Of a stretch of 64,000 nt of DNA, positions 30,281 through 38,569 are shown one piece after another. The notes under the pieces are model-generated. The model was not told the DNA's origin, did no database searches, and saw only the letters and a list, made by a program, of their open reading frames with translations. The position numbers were made by a program, and so were the translations under genes. The stretch spans positions 62,001-126,000 of the forward strand of contig JAUXRX010000029.1 in the NCBI GenBank assembly GCA_030681645.1, given 5' to 3'. This stretch comes from Archangium sp. (GTDB lineage Bacteria; Myxococcota; Myxococcia; Myxococcales; Myxococcaceae). Each line of letters starts with the position of its first letter. Position 1 is the first letter of the stretch.

Positions 30281-32670
30281 TTTTCGCTCCGACAATCGCT
30301 GTCCTCGCGGCACTGAGAACCCGAAGGCGCCGTTGGGAGCCAGCACTTCGGCCCCGTCCAGCCCTCCTGGCCGGTCGTCAGCCGGATTCTCCTCCACCCG
30401 TTTTCCGTCTCGCTCACCCCAACCTCGGTTTCGAGTTGAACGCCAGTGATCACCTCTGCTTCGGTCGACGGAGCTGCCCTGAGCGTGCACGCTCTCGGAA
30501 TCACCCGCTTCACGAACGAGGGCTGACTTGGTGCAAGCGGTGGCGGCTGCGATGGCGCCGGTGGAGGCTCAACAACTCGGATCGTCCTCGGAGCCACCGG
30601 AAGATGCTGCACGAAAAGAGTGGCCACTCCGATGCTGAGGGCAGCGACGTTGGCGAGCAACAGTCCCTTCGCAGGACGGGCGACGAGGCCGTCGAGGGCC
30701 CCCATCTCCGCTACCGCCTGGAGGCGCTGCCGCTCTTTTCCGAGAAGGTCGCTTCTGAGCGCATTGAGTTCGGTCCCGGTGGAAGACGTCAGGCGCTGCA
30801 GCTCGGCAAGAAGGCTTTGGGCTGAGGTTCGGAGCGATGTTTTCTTTTGCTGGTATCTCCCCACCAGCGCGCGCAGTTCGGACTGGCTCACGCCTTTCCG
30901 AGCGTCGAAGCGAAAGTTCGATTCGAGCGCCTTCGCCCACCCAACCAGCGTCGATCGGAGCTTGGGACCGAATCCCGGCACCTGCTGCACATTGAGCGTC
31001 AGCACGTCGAGAGCAGTCTCGATGTTGTAGGTGCGGAGGGCCGCTCTTCGTCCCGCCTTGATCCCCTTGATCTCGTAGGAGGCGATGAACTTCGATCTCA
31101 GAAACTCTCGTCGCTGTGAGGTCTCCTTGTCGTCGTTGAGGCGACGATTCTCGGCGTCATGCTGCTGCTGGAGCCCACCGTACTCGCGACGAATCACGTC
31201 GATCTTGCTGCGGACTTCACGCTCAGTGGTCTCGAACCGCATCACCAGCGTCTGCCAGCGGAGCTTGAGTTCGGCGCTCGCCTGCTCGGCGTTCGACAGT
31301 GCCGCTTTGCGTTCGTCGACGACACCCGCCAACTCTCCCGACCGTTGAGCGAATAGCAAAACCAGAAGGGCGACGACGAACACGGCGAGGCTTGTTCCGG
31401 CTATCGCGCTCCCAAGAGTCAGCGCGCCGAAAACGACCAGCCAGACGCCGACTGTGACGAGCGCGAGTGCGGCGCTCACGATGAAGAAGGCGCGGCGCGC
31501 CAGTCCAGCACCCTCGATCGCGGTGATCGGGAGCGGCCGAGGGGTAACGACCAGTCCTGTGGGGGGCTGCGGCTCCTGCCGGTCGACGACGGCAAGGTTC
31601 CCGAGCTGCGCGATCAGATCGTCAAGATCGGCTGCTCGGCAAACAAAGACCGCTGCATTTCCGACCTGGATGGCGACAAAGAAGGCGGGGCCGCCCTGCG
31701 CCTCCGTTGCGCACCATGGGCACTGAGCCTGCGTCGTTGGGAATCGGTGCGAGGGATCGCGGGAACACGAGCCCATCGTGCGGAGCAGCGTCTGTAGACC
31801 ACTCCGCCAATCCTCGGCCGTCGGCCGCTGCGCACCACCCTCGAACGCTCGCTCGAAGGCATCGACCAGGGGTGGGGGAAGGAAGGTGAGTGGAAGAGAG
31901 AACGGCGGGGGAAGCATCTGGAACTGTGCGGCCCTTCTTCCGTAGGCGAATCTGAGCTCGCGAATGGCTCTCTCAGGCGGCATTTCACCGTGACCGGTGA
32001 ACCTCCCGAAAAATGGATGCCGGCCCAGGAAGAGAAGTTGAAAGACCAGGACAGCAAGGCCGAATCTGTCGTGATTCGGAGTGCGCTCGACGTTCTTGAG
32101 AGTCTTGCCCTGAAGTTCTGGAGGCGTGTAGAGCGGGACGCCGACTTCGCAGACGAATACCCGGCTTGGGGAGCGGATCTGGAATGAGTCGCAGTCGATC
32201 AGCGACACCGTGTAGTCCCTGGGCGAAATGAGAACGTTGTTCTCGTTCACGTCGCCGATCACATGACCGCGCTGGTGCAGCTCGGCGAACGCAGTCGCGG
32301 CATTCATCGCGGCGCCCGCGAGGAACTCCCATGTCGCTTTCGGAAATTCGTTTCGGCGACTCTGCACGCCGTACAACAGGTGGACGGGCTTGCAGCCACT
32401 GATCTTGGGCATCAGGAAGCCCTGCACCGCGCGTGTCTTGGCGTCCCGCAGTACTTCGGTGGGCCAGGCCGCGATCTTCTGGATCGACGCCGAGGCCTGG
32501 CTCGCCATCAACTCCAGTTTCTCAGCCTTGTCTCTTTCGAGTGGGTGCAGGTACAGCTTCGCTACCTGCAGCGGGTCGTTGACCTCGAAGACCACCCCTT
32601 CACCACCTCGGCCAATTTCTCGACCGAGGTGGACTGGAGAACCACGGCTGTCAAGAAGTGGCCGGTGCAC
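30256..32670 (-). CDS. TerY-P-type membrane protein kinase with HhH and SH3
   Basis: The 804-residue product starts with GTG. Kinase domain (about 1-290): GRGGEGVVFEV loop, VAKLY lysine, GDVNENNVLIS catalytic loop (HRD replaced by IGD), LIDCDSFQI in place of DFG. A Cys motif (CSRDPSHRF..CPWC, about 300-320), two membrane helices (about 395-445), a coiled coil, a helix-hairpin-helix (VPGFGPKLRSTL), another membrane helix (~690), an SH3-like domain (about 725-785) and a Cys-rich tail follow. Kinases with HhH are the K partner in TerY-phosphatase-kinase triads. The TerY link is from gene order. Confidence 0.8.
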   Translation of the reverse strand: MHRPLLDSRGSPVHLGREIGRGGEGVVFEVNDPLQVAKLYLHPLERDKAEKLELMASQASASIQKIAAWPTEVLRDAKTRAVQGFLMPKISGCKPVHLLYGVQSRRNEFPKATWEFLAGAAMNAATAFAELHQRGHVIGDVNENNVLISPRDYTVSLIDCDSFQIRSPSRVFVCEVGVPLYTPPELQGKTLKNVERTPNHDRFGLAVLVFQLLFLGRHPFFGRFTGHGEMPPERAIRELRFAYGRRAAQFQMLPPPFSLPLTFLPPPLVDAFERAFEGGAQRPTAEDWRSGLQTLLRTMGSCSRDPSHRFPTTQAQCPWCATEAQGGPAFFVAIQVGNAAVFVCRAADLDDLIAQLGNLAVVDRQEPQPPTGLVVTPRPLPITAIEGAGLARRAFFIVSAALALVTVGVWLVVFGALTLGSAIAGTSLAVFVVALLVLLFAQRSGELAGVVDERKAALSNAEQASAELKLRWQTLVMRFETTEREVRSKIDVIRREYGGLQQQHDAENRRLNDDKETSQRREFLRSKFIASYEIKGIKAGRRAALRTYNIETALDVLTLNVQQVPGFGPKLRSTLVGWAKALESNFRFDARKGVSQSELRALVGRYQQKKTSLRTSAQSLLAELQRLTSSTGTELNALRSDLLGKERQRLQAVAEMGALDGLVARPAKGLLLANVAALSIGVATLFVQHLPVAPRTIRVVEPPPAPSQPPPLAPSQPSFVKRVIPRACTLRAAPSTEAEVITGVQLETEVGVSETENGWRRIRLTTGQEGWTGPKCWLPTAPSGSQCREDSDCRSEKCLGSQCE

Positions 32671-33439
32671 TGGCCCACCTCGTCGCCAAGATCAGCGTCA
32701 AGTCGTCGTCCGTCTTGTCGACCACCTGAGGCGACCCCAAGAACCCTCGAAGTGGAACGACCAAGTCATCGGGAGTCAGCGTTCGACGCAAGGGCTCGAA
32801 CATCGGCTCGAAGAACTGATGGTGGGGCGTCCGCATCGCAAAGTTCAACGCCAGCATTTGCAGCCCATCCGTCATCACGGCGATCTCCTCGACCCGACCG
32901 AGCGTTGAGATCTGAAGCGCAGTCGAGAAGGTCTCATCGGTCACGAAGTTCGTCAGGTTGAGGTACTCGCCCGACTGGGGCCAGAAGATGACGTCGTAGC
33001 GCTCGCCGTCGCGCACGACGATCGCACCGTCGCCCACCTGGGCGAAGACTGCCGTGCTCTCGCCGGCGATCGCCATCAGCAGGGTGCAGGCAAGTTGGCG
33101 CCGCGGTACCTGGCGCTCCTCAGCTGCAGCACCAAGGTTCGCGTGAATGGTGGCGTACCATTTTGTCACCAGAGTCCGGTCGATCTGTTCGACCCGAAGC
33201 CCCGCCTGCAACTCAGCGCAGACAAGCTGCACCAGGTCGGTGCAAGCGATGCGTGAGCCCTCCTGGCTCAGCTCCGCGCTCCCGGCCCCGTCAGCGCACG
33301 CAACTACGAGGAAGTCTTCTTCAGCGGGTCGGGTGACCACCGCGAACCCGGAGTCCTGGCAGGGAAGCTCGTCTCGAACGTGAGCTGTCCCTCGAACCGA
33401 CGTCTGGAGAACTCGCCACAAGGCGGTTCGCGCCGTCAA
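32651..33439 (-). CDS. PP2C-family protein phosphatase (TerY-P triad)
   Basis: I start at the TTG at 33439, overlapping the VWA gene stop (TTGA); the ATG at 33541 would overlap that gene by 106 bases. The 262-residue protein has HVRDELPCQDSGFAV, VVACADGAGSAELSQEGSR (the DGxGS metal loop) and VFAQVGDGAIVV (VGD metal/active loop), IAVMTDGLQ, and DDDLTLILA near the end: a PP2C-type metal-dependent Ser/Thr phosphatase. It would reverse the partner kinase. It overlaps the kinase start by 20 bases. Confidence 0.85.
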   Translation of the reverse strand: MTARTALWRVLQTSVRGTAHVRDELPCQDSGFAVVTRPAEEDFLVVACADGAGSAELSQEGSRIACTDLVQLVCAELQAGLRVEQIDRTLVTKWYATIHANLGAAAEERQVPRRQLACTLLMAIAGESTAVFAQVGDGAIVVRDGERYDVIFWPQSGEYLNLTNFVTDETFSTALQISTLGRVEEIAVMTDGLQMLALNFAMRTPHHQFFEPMFEPLRRTLTPDDLVVPLRGFLGSPQVVDKTDDDLTLILATRWASAPATS

Positions 33440-34113
33440 CCCGCGACCGCCCAGCCGTTCGGCCCCTCCGTCGGGCTCGTGAGCGGAACCTGCTCGGTGG
33501 TCTGGGAACGTGAGACTGCTCGCTGGGAGTTCGAGAGCCACTTGAAGAGATCGCGGAACTTCAGGCCCTTCAACTTGAGCGGCTCCCGCGGTGAGAGCTG
33601 CTGAAGAATCTCCATGTTCGCGCCCTCGACACCGACGGCAAAGAACATGAAGTTCTTCGAAGTCTCCCCTTGCTTGACCCGCTCAGCTGCCGCCTTCCAT
33701 TCGTCGGTTGGCGCGCCGTCGGTGATGAGGAAGATCCAGGGCCGGTAGAACATGATGCCGTTCTGGCGGTAGACCTCCTTGCGCTGCTGAAGCAGGTCGA
33801 GCGCTCGGACAATTGCCTGGCCCATGGGCGTGTCGCCGCCCGACGCGAGGGTGGGCGGTTGGAAGGCATCAGCAGTGCCGAATTCGCACGCCGTTTGGAC
33901 CTGGCCGCCGAACGTCACGATGGCGATTTCCACCCGCTTTGCGGCAAGCGAATCTGCTGCGAGCTCGTCCTTGTACTGAATGAGTCCCGCGTTCAACTCG
34001 GAGATCGGCTGCCCATTCATCGATCCCGACACGTCGAGAAGCAGAACGCATGGGCACCGCGGGTCTGGGTTTTCCGCGAAGGTCACCGCACCAAATGGCA
34101 CTTGCTCTGGCAT
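33436..34113 (-). CDS. TerY-like VWA-domain protein
   Basis: The 225-residue protein has CPCVLLLDVSGSMNG, the metal-ion-dependent adhesion site (DxSxS) of a VWA domain, then GGDTPMGQAIVRALDLLQQR (the T of the site) and FLITDGAPTDEWK (the D). This is the TerY form. ATG 34113 has an excellent ribosome site (AGGAGGG). It leads an operon with PP2C phosphatase and HhH kinase, the TerY-P triad described by comparative genomics and listed among candidate defence/stress systems. Targets are unknown. Confidence 0.88.
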   Translation of the reverse strand: MPEQVPFGAVTFAENPDPRCPCVLLLDVSGSMNGQPISELNAGLIQYKDELAADSLAAKRVEIAIVTFGGQVQTACEFGTADAFQPPTLASGGDTPMGQAIVRALDLLQQRKEVYRQNGIMFYRPWIFLITDGAPTDEWKAAAERVKQGETSKNFMFFAVGVEGANMEILQQLSPREPLKLKGLKFRDLFKWLSNSQRAVSRSQTTEQVPLTSPTEGPNGWAVAG

Positions 34114-34173
34114 ACGCCCTCCTAGGGACGGGCGAGCGGACCAGCCCCACGCGGAGGTGTCAACGGATCTGAG

Positions 34174-34512
34174 TCACCAACGGATCCGAGTCGCCACGAG
34201 CCAGATTGTGAGCGCGACTGTCGCGCCGACGCCGGTCAGCACGCCCCAGCGCCGATTGCGAATCGCGGACGACAGGCCCTCGAACGCAAACGCCAGAAGG
34301 GCGATGAGCGCCGCGGCGACGACGCCGGCGACCTTGTCGGCGCCGACGGTGGTGCGGTTGTAGACGCGGTTGTACGCCGCCTTCTTTGGGTTCGTGAGCC
34401 ATCCCCACCCACGAGGGGCCTTCACCCCCAGGTTGTGCCGGACCACGCGCTTCAGCGAAGTGCGAGCGGCAATCCTCTTCTTGAGCGAGAACTTGCGAAT
34501 CCCGAATCGCAT
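34174..34512 (-). CDS. Small basic membrane protein, unknown
   Basis: The 112-residue protein has a basic N-terminus (MRFGIRKFSLKKRIAARTSLKR, Arg/Lys-rich), then two hydrophobic helices (KVAGVVAAALIALLAFAFEGL and GVLTGVGATVALTIWLVATR). Similar short proteins, with an N-terminus resembling phage and plasmid proteins of unknown function, occur in mobile regions. It is separated from the TerY operon by 60 bases. It could be a phage-region cargo protein or a small holin-like protein; both are guesses. Confidence 0.5.
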   Translation of the reverse strand: MRFGIRKFSLKKRIAARTSLKRVVRHNLGVKAPRGWGWLTNPKKAAYNRVYNRTTVGADKVAGVVAAALIALLAFAFEGLSSAIRNRRWGVLTGVGATVALTIWLVATRIRW

Positions 34513-34717
34513 CTGGGTCTCACGCTAGCAGCGGCCACCAAAGAAGCGGATCTCGGAGGGCCGCGTCGACCCGGTAGTTGCCGTGGATCAAGTCCCCAGT
34601 TCGTTCGACCCCTCGTCGAATCACCCGGGCTGTTCGCAGGCCGAGCTCTTCTGGTTCGTCGTGAGCGACCTGCGAGCACCGAGTAAATCCACGGCCCTCG
34701 CCGGACCCGCGATTTAA

Positions 34718-34740
34718 CGTTTAACAGAAGCTGTTAAACG
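34718..34740. repeat. Perfect 10-bp inverted repeat CGTTTAACAG/CTGTTAAACG
   Basis: CGTTTAACAG (34718-34727), a 3-base centre, CTGTTAAACG (34731-34740). The AT-rich palindrome stands out in this GC-rich region. A further GTTAAACG copy lies at 34873-34880. Operator, recombination site or hairpin are all possible. Confidence 0.7.
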
Positions 34741-34880
34741 CTCTCTGAACCTCTGCCCGGCGGGACGAGATCAGAGAGCCGGAGCCGTCCAGAACGGGGC
34801 CGGCGACCTGGCCCAGATTCTCTGCGGGCGCCCCGCAGAGAGCGCCTCCTCGGGGAAGAAGCGGGGAGGGCGGTTAAACG

Positions 34881-34907
34881 AAAAGCGCCCACCGGTTGGT
34901 GGGCGCT
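34881..34907 (-). terminator. Rho-independent terminator after tRNA-Asn
   Basis: AGCGCCCACC (34884-34893), loop of 4, GGTGGGCGCT (34898-34907): a perfect 10-base stem. Read on the minus strand the stem is followed by a run of T (AAAA at 34881-34884 on the plus strand). It lies 10 bases downstream of the tRNA 3' end. Confidence 0.85.
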
Positions 34908-34916
34908 CTTCAGTTG

Positions 34917-34989
34917 CTCCCTGAGTAGGACTCGAACCTACGACCCGGCGATTAACAGTCGCCTGCTCTACCAGCTGAGCTATCAAGGA
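34917..34989 (-). tRNA. tRNA-Asn (GTT)
   Basis: Reverse complement starts TCCTTGATAGCTCAG and ends CTCAGGGA plus G. The acceptor stem TCCTTGA pairs with TCAGGGA (one G-U). The D-arm AGCTCAGCTGGTAGAGC, the anticodon loop CTGTTAATC with anticodon GTT, and the T-loop GGTTCGAGTCC are all present. 73 bases without an encoded CCA. It is flanked on one side by accessory genes and on the other by chromosomal genes, a usual site for phage or island integration. Confidence 0.95.
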
Positions 34990-35037
34990 ATATTGGGTGC
35001 TTGAACGGCAGCGGCTTCTAAAGTGGACGACCCCTTC

Positions 35038-35643
35038 ATGTCAACACTGACGAATCCCCCGCTCACCATTCCCGAAGGCCTGATGCGGTCAGTGATCGCG
35101 GCCTACGCCCAGCCCCCGCGCGCCTACCACTCCTTCGCCCACGTCCAGGAAGTGCTGCGCCACTTCGAGTCCGTCACCACCTGGCAGCACCCGCGCGAGG
35201 TCTATCTCGCCATTCTTTTTCACGACGCAATCTACTTCGCCGGCAAGTCCGACAACGAGGCCCGCAGCGCCGACCTCGCCGTTCAGGCGATCGACACCTT
35301 CATCCCCCGCGAGGGCGTCGACGCGGCGCTCGTGCGGACCTTGATCGAGCTCACGGCGAAGCACGGGAAGTTGAAGCGCGAAGACCTCGACGAAGACACC
35401 CGGCTGTTCCTCGACTGCGACATGGCCATTCTCGGCGCCCCGCCAGCCCAGTTCGACGCGTACGACGCCGCCATCGCCGAGGAGTACAGCGAGGTCCCGA
35501 AGATCCTCTACCGCTTCAACCGGAAGCGCTTCCTCAAGCACCTCCTCGAGGTCGATCGCATCTTCCTGTCCGACCTGTTCCACACCCGCCTCGACGCCGC
35601 CGCGCGCGACAACCTCCGCCGGGTGCTCGGCCGTGCCGACTGA
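35038..35643 (+). CDS. HD-domain metal-dependent hydrolase
   Basis: The ATG at 35038 (MSTLTNPPLTIPEG) gives 201 residues; GTG 35023 is an alternative. PPRAYHSFAHVQEVL, then AILFHDAIYF (HD pair), and later DMAILGAP fit the HD superfamily of small metal-dependent phosphohydrolases common as predicted metal-dependent HD proteins in bacteria. Substrate unknown. It overlaps the next gene's GTG by 11 bases. It is the first gene after the tRNA and belongs to the chromosomal side. Confidence 0.75.
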   Translation: MSTLTNPPLTIPEGLMRSVIAAYAQPPRAYHSFAHVQEVLRHFESVTTWQHPREVYLAILFHDAIYFAGKSDNEARSADLAVQAIDTFIPREGVDAALVRTLIELTAKHGKLKREDLDEDTRLFLDCDMAILGAPPAQFDAYDAAIAEEYSEVPKILYRFNRKRFLKHLLEVDRIFLSDLFHTRLDAAARDNLRRVLGRAD

Positions 35644-36814
35644 GTCCGAACGCCGCCTCACCACCGTCCCCTGGCACGCGCTCGAGGGCCTGGGCCCCGT
35701 CCTCGAACCCGCGCTGACCGAGATCCTCTCGGGCGTCGCCGCCGAACGTGCGCTCGACCGCCTCCTGCGCGCGCATCGCGACTTCACCCCCGAGCAGCGC
35801 ACCGCCTGTGCCGAGTCGCTGTTCGGAGTGGGGCTGTGGCGCCGCCGCCTCCGGTGCCACCTCGACGGGACCCCCTTGCAGCTGCTCGCCGTGCTCGCGG
35901 GTGAGCTCGGCGGTTTCACGGGCGCCGCTCGCTCGCTCGGGGTCGACCTGCCTGCGCTGCGACCGACTCCGACGGGGTGGCGCGACCGGTACTCCTTCCC
36001 TGATTGGATCGGTCAAGAGCTCGACGCTCGCTTCGGGGCAGAGGCAGACCAGGCGGCAGATGCGCTCAATCGCCCCGGCCCCGTGTGTCTTCGCGCCCGG
36101 GGCTCACGGGAAGACCTGCAGGCGCTCCTCGCCAGCCGCGGCGTCGAGAGCGTGCCCGGCCGCCTCGCCGCTCACTCGCTCATCATCACCACCCCCCGGC
36201 CGAACCTGTTCGGTCTCGGCCCCGAGTTCTCCGGTCGCTTCGAGGTGCAGGACGAGGGGAGCCAGCTGCTCGGTGAGCTGGTCGGTCTGCGCCCCGGTGA
36301 TGAGGTGCTCGATCTCTGCGCTGGCGCAGGCGGGAAGTCGCTGCAGCTCGCGTCGATCGTCGGTCCAGAGGGCAGGGTGCACGCGACGGACGTCGATCTG
36401 CCCCGGCTCGAGCGGCTCCGGACTCGCGCTTCGAAGGCGAACGCTCGCGTGCTCATTCACGGCAAGGAGGCTCCTGCGTCGTTGATCGTGCCTCGCGTAC
36501 TCATCGACGCGCCGTGCTCGGAGCTGGGCGCGCTTCGGCGGGGGCCGGATCTGCGCTGGCGGCTCGAGCCTTCGCTCGTCAGCTCGATGCCAGCGGTTCA
36601 GCTCGGGCTCATCGAGACCGGGCTGCGGCATCTCGCTCCCGGTGGGCGGCTCGTCTATGCGACCTGCACGTTCACCCGGGCCGAGAATGAGGACGTGGTC
36701 GCGGCGACGCTCGCGGCGTATCCCGAGTTGAGGGTCGCTCGTGAGTTTCTCTTCGTTTCGCCTCATCGCGACGGGACTGACGGGTTTTTCGGGGCGGTTT
36801 TCGAGCGGCTGTAG
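35633..36814 (+). CDS. RsmB/NOP-family rRNA m5C methyltransferase
   Basis: The 393-residue protein starts with GTG. An N-terminal RNA-binding region is followed by a SAM-dependent fold: VLDLCAGAGGKSLQLASIVG (SAM loop), RVHATDVDLPRLERL, then VLIDAPCSELGALRR (motif IV with Cys) and RLVYATCTFTRAENED (motif VI with the catalytic Cys in TCT). It transfers a methyl group to cytosine C5 in rRNA (RsmB/YebU-type). Exact target base not deducible. It overlaps the HD gene by 11 bases. Confidence 0.88.
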   Translation: MPTESERRLTTVPWHALEGLGPVLEPALTEILSGVAAERALDRLLRAHRDFTPEQRTACAESLFGVGLWRRRLRCHLDGTPLQLLAVLAGELGGFTGAARSLGVDLPALRPTPTGWRDRYSFPDWIGQELDARFGAEADQAADALNRPGPVCLRARGSREDLQALLASRGVESVPGRLAAHSLIITTPRPNLFGLGPEFSGRFEVQDEGSQLLGELVGLRPGDEVLDLCAGAGGKSLQLASIVGPEGRVHATDVDLPRLERLRTRASKANARVLIHGKEAPASLIVPRVLIDAPCSELGALRRGPDLRWRLEPSLVSSMPAVQLGLIETGLRHLAPGGRLVYATCTFTRAENEDVVAATLAAYPELRVAREFLFVSPHRDGTDGFFGAVFERL

Positions 36815-36825
36815 TCCCGCCCTCA

Positions 36826-36851
36826 CCCTCTCCCCGCTTGCGGGGAGAGGG
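36826..36851. repeat. REP-like palindrome at convergent junction
   Basis: CCCTCTCCCCGC (36826-36837), TT, GCGGGGAGAGGG (36840-36851): a perfect 12-base stem, directly between the ends of two converging genes. It probably ends transcription from both sides and belongs to the common short intergenic palindromes of high-GC bacteria. A variant is at 62160-62186. Confidence 0.75.
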
Positions 36852-36854
36852 AGT

Positions 36855-37676
36855 TCAGTCGTCTTCCGGCGGGCGCCGTTTCACCGGCTTCACTCCGGAG
36901 CTCGTTCTCGGCCGCGTGGGCTTCAGGTTGGGCGACGACGGTGAAACGTACCCTCCCTTGCTCGGCGGTTTCGCTCGCACCGGGGGGGATGCGGCCAGCG
37001 TGTCGGCGTCGTCTTCCACCTTCGGCGGCGGCCGCGAGCCGAGGCCCCTCCTGAAGTCGCCCAGCTCCTCGACCTCGCGCTCGGCCTGCTTCAGATCCGC
37101 CTCGTGGTCCTTGTCGCGCGCCGCCTTGCCGCTGAAGCGCGTGTACGCCCAGAACGCGATGATCAGCACCCCGCCCGGAATGCTCCACAGCACCACCCGC
37201 TCTGGCCCCGCAAGGAGCTGATCGGGCGCCCAGCCCCGATCCCGCTGCCCCACCACCAGCCACGCCTTGCGCTCCTGCTCGATGCGCATCGTGTTGGCCG
37301 ACATCATCTCGACCTTCTTCACCAGCTCGGGCTTCAGCTTGAACTTCCGCTCCGCAAACCGGTGCCGCAGGCTCTCCAGGTGGTCCACCAGCTGCCGCTC
37401 GTCCGGCATCAGCCGCGCCGCCTCGAGCGTCGCCTCGAATGCCTCGGTGAGCTGGGCCTCGCTGCACTTCCGCCCGTCGTCGACGCCGAGGATCATCAGC
37501 GCCTTCGCGTAGCCGAGCGCCGCTTTGTACTCAGGGCTGTTCCAGTAGTTCGTCCAGATGTAGCCGTAGACGCACAGGGCATAGACGGCGAGCACGATGA
37601 ACAGCCCGTAGGGGACTGGGAACTTCCTCGCCGGGGGGGCCTTGGGCGGGGGCTGCTTCACTGCGGGCGACGGCAC
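36855..37676 (-). CDS. Membrane protein, unknown function
   Basis: The 273-residue protein has a membrane helix near residues 22-42 (VPYGLFIVLAVYALCVYGYI), a helical, charged periplasmic-like region (FAERKFKLKPELVKKVEMM) and a second membrane helix near residues 165-183 (VVLWSIPGGVLIIAFWAYTR), then a cytoplasmic coiled-coil stretch and a disordered Pro/Ser/Lys tail ending in PEDD. No family recognised; appears to be a lineage-specific membrane protein. It converges with the methyltransferase gene and is divergent from the LD-carboxypeptidase gene. Confidence 0.65.
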   Translation of the reverse strand: MPSPAVKQPPPKAPPARKFPVPYGLFIVLAVYALCVYGYIWTNYWNSPEYKAALGYAKALMILGVDDGRKCSEAQLTEAFEATLEAARLMPDERQLVDHLESLRHRFAERKFKLKPELVKKVEMMSANTMRIEQERKAWLVVGQRDRGWAPDQLLAGPERVVLWSIPGGVLIIAFWAYTRFSGKAARDKDHEADLKQAEREVEELGDFRRGLGSRPPPKVEDDADTLAASPPVRAKPPSKGGYVSPSSPNLKPTRPRTSSGVKPVKRRPPEDD

Positions 37677-37702
37677 GCCACCACTCTATTACAAGACCGC
37701 TC

Positions 37703-38569
37703 GTGAGCTTCCTCTCACCTCCGCCGCTCCGCCCCGGTGACCGCGTCGCCGTCGTCGCCCCGTCAGGCCCCTTCGACCGCCCCTCCTTCGAGAAGGGCCT
37801 CGAGGTCCTCGCTCGCCGCTATCAGCCCGTCTTCACTGAGCGGCTCTTCGAGGCCCATCGCTATCTCGCCGGCACCGACGCCTCGCGCGGCGCCGAGCTC
37901 CAGGCCGCCCTCGACGACGATTCCCTCCGCGCGGTCTTCGCGGCCCGGGGCGGCTACGGCTCGATGCGGCTGCTCCCCTCGCTCCGCTTCAGCTCGCCGA
38001 AGTGGCTCGCCGGCTTCTCCGACTTCACCTCGCTCCACTGCGCCGCGCAGAAGCAGGGCTGGCGGTCGCTGCACGCACCGGTGCTCACCCAACTGGGCAA
38101 GCAGCCGGAGGACGTCGTCGCCCGCTTCTTCGCCGCGCTCGAGGGCCAGCCCGTCGCGCCGCTCCCCGGCCTGCGCACGGTCCACCGGGGCGTCGCCGAG
38201 GGCCCGCTGCTCGGAGGCAACCTCTCGGTCTTCACCCGGTTGATCGCCACCCCCTGGCTGCCCGACCTGCGCGGCTCGGTGCTGCTCATCGAAGACGTGG
38301 GCGAGAAGCCCTACCGCCTCGATCGCATGTGGATGCACCTGAAGCTCGCCGGGCTCTTCGACGGCGTGCGCGGAATCGTCTTCGGCGAGTTCACCGGCTG
38401 CGACGAGAAGGATCACACCGCCGCCGACGTCCTCGACGAGCTCGCCGTCGCACTCGGGGTTCCCTGTGCGGCCGGCTTCCGTATCGGCCACGGCGAGGTG
38501 AACCAGCCGCTCGTCCTCGGCGCGACCGTGCGCCTCGACGCCGACGCGCGCACGTTGTCCTTCCCATGA
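37703..38569 (+). CDS. LD-carboxypeptidase (S66 family)
   Basis: The 288-residue protein starts with GTG. GDRVAVVAPSGPF, ARGGYGSMRLLP, WLAGFSDFTSLHCAAQ (nucleophile Ser in GFSD), LLIEDVGEKPYRLDRM (catalytic Glu) and GFRIGHGEVNQPL (His) are the S66 motifs. It cleaves the terminal D-Ala from cytoplasmic murein tetrapeptides during recycling. Mpl, which religates tripeptide, is encoded 1.1 kb downstream, so the segment is a peptidoglycan recycling unit. No signal peptide, as expected. Confidence 0.9.
   Translation: MSFLSPPPLRPGDRVAVVAPSGPFDRPSFEKGLEVLARRYQPVFTERLFEAHRYLAGTDASRGAELQAALDDDSLRAVFAARGGYGSMRLLPSLRFSSPKWLAGFSDFTSLHCAAQKQGWRSLHAPVLTQLGKQPEDVVARFFAALEGQPVAPLPGLRTVHRGVAEGPLLGGNLSVFTRLIATPWLPDLRGSVLLIEDVGEKPYRLDRMWMHLKLAGLFDGVRGIVFGEFTGCDEKDHTAADVLDELAVALGVPCAAGFRIGHGEVNQPLVLGATVRLDADARTLSFP

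Larger units (their letters stand above)
34513..34916 (+). other. Non-coding gap at edge of accessory region
   Basis: About 400 bases without a convincing gene between the membrane protein (minus) and tRNA-Asn. It holds the perfect inverted repeat 34718-34740, an isolated GTTAAACG copy (34873-34880) and the terminator downstream of the tRNA. Otherwise I see nothing in it. Confidence 0.6.

Noticed and set aside
33440..33541. PP2C start at ATG 33541
   Set aside because: It would overlap the VWA gene by 106 bases; TTG 33439 gives the tight TTGA overlap typical of this operon, and the extra residues look non-conserved.
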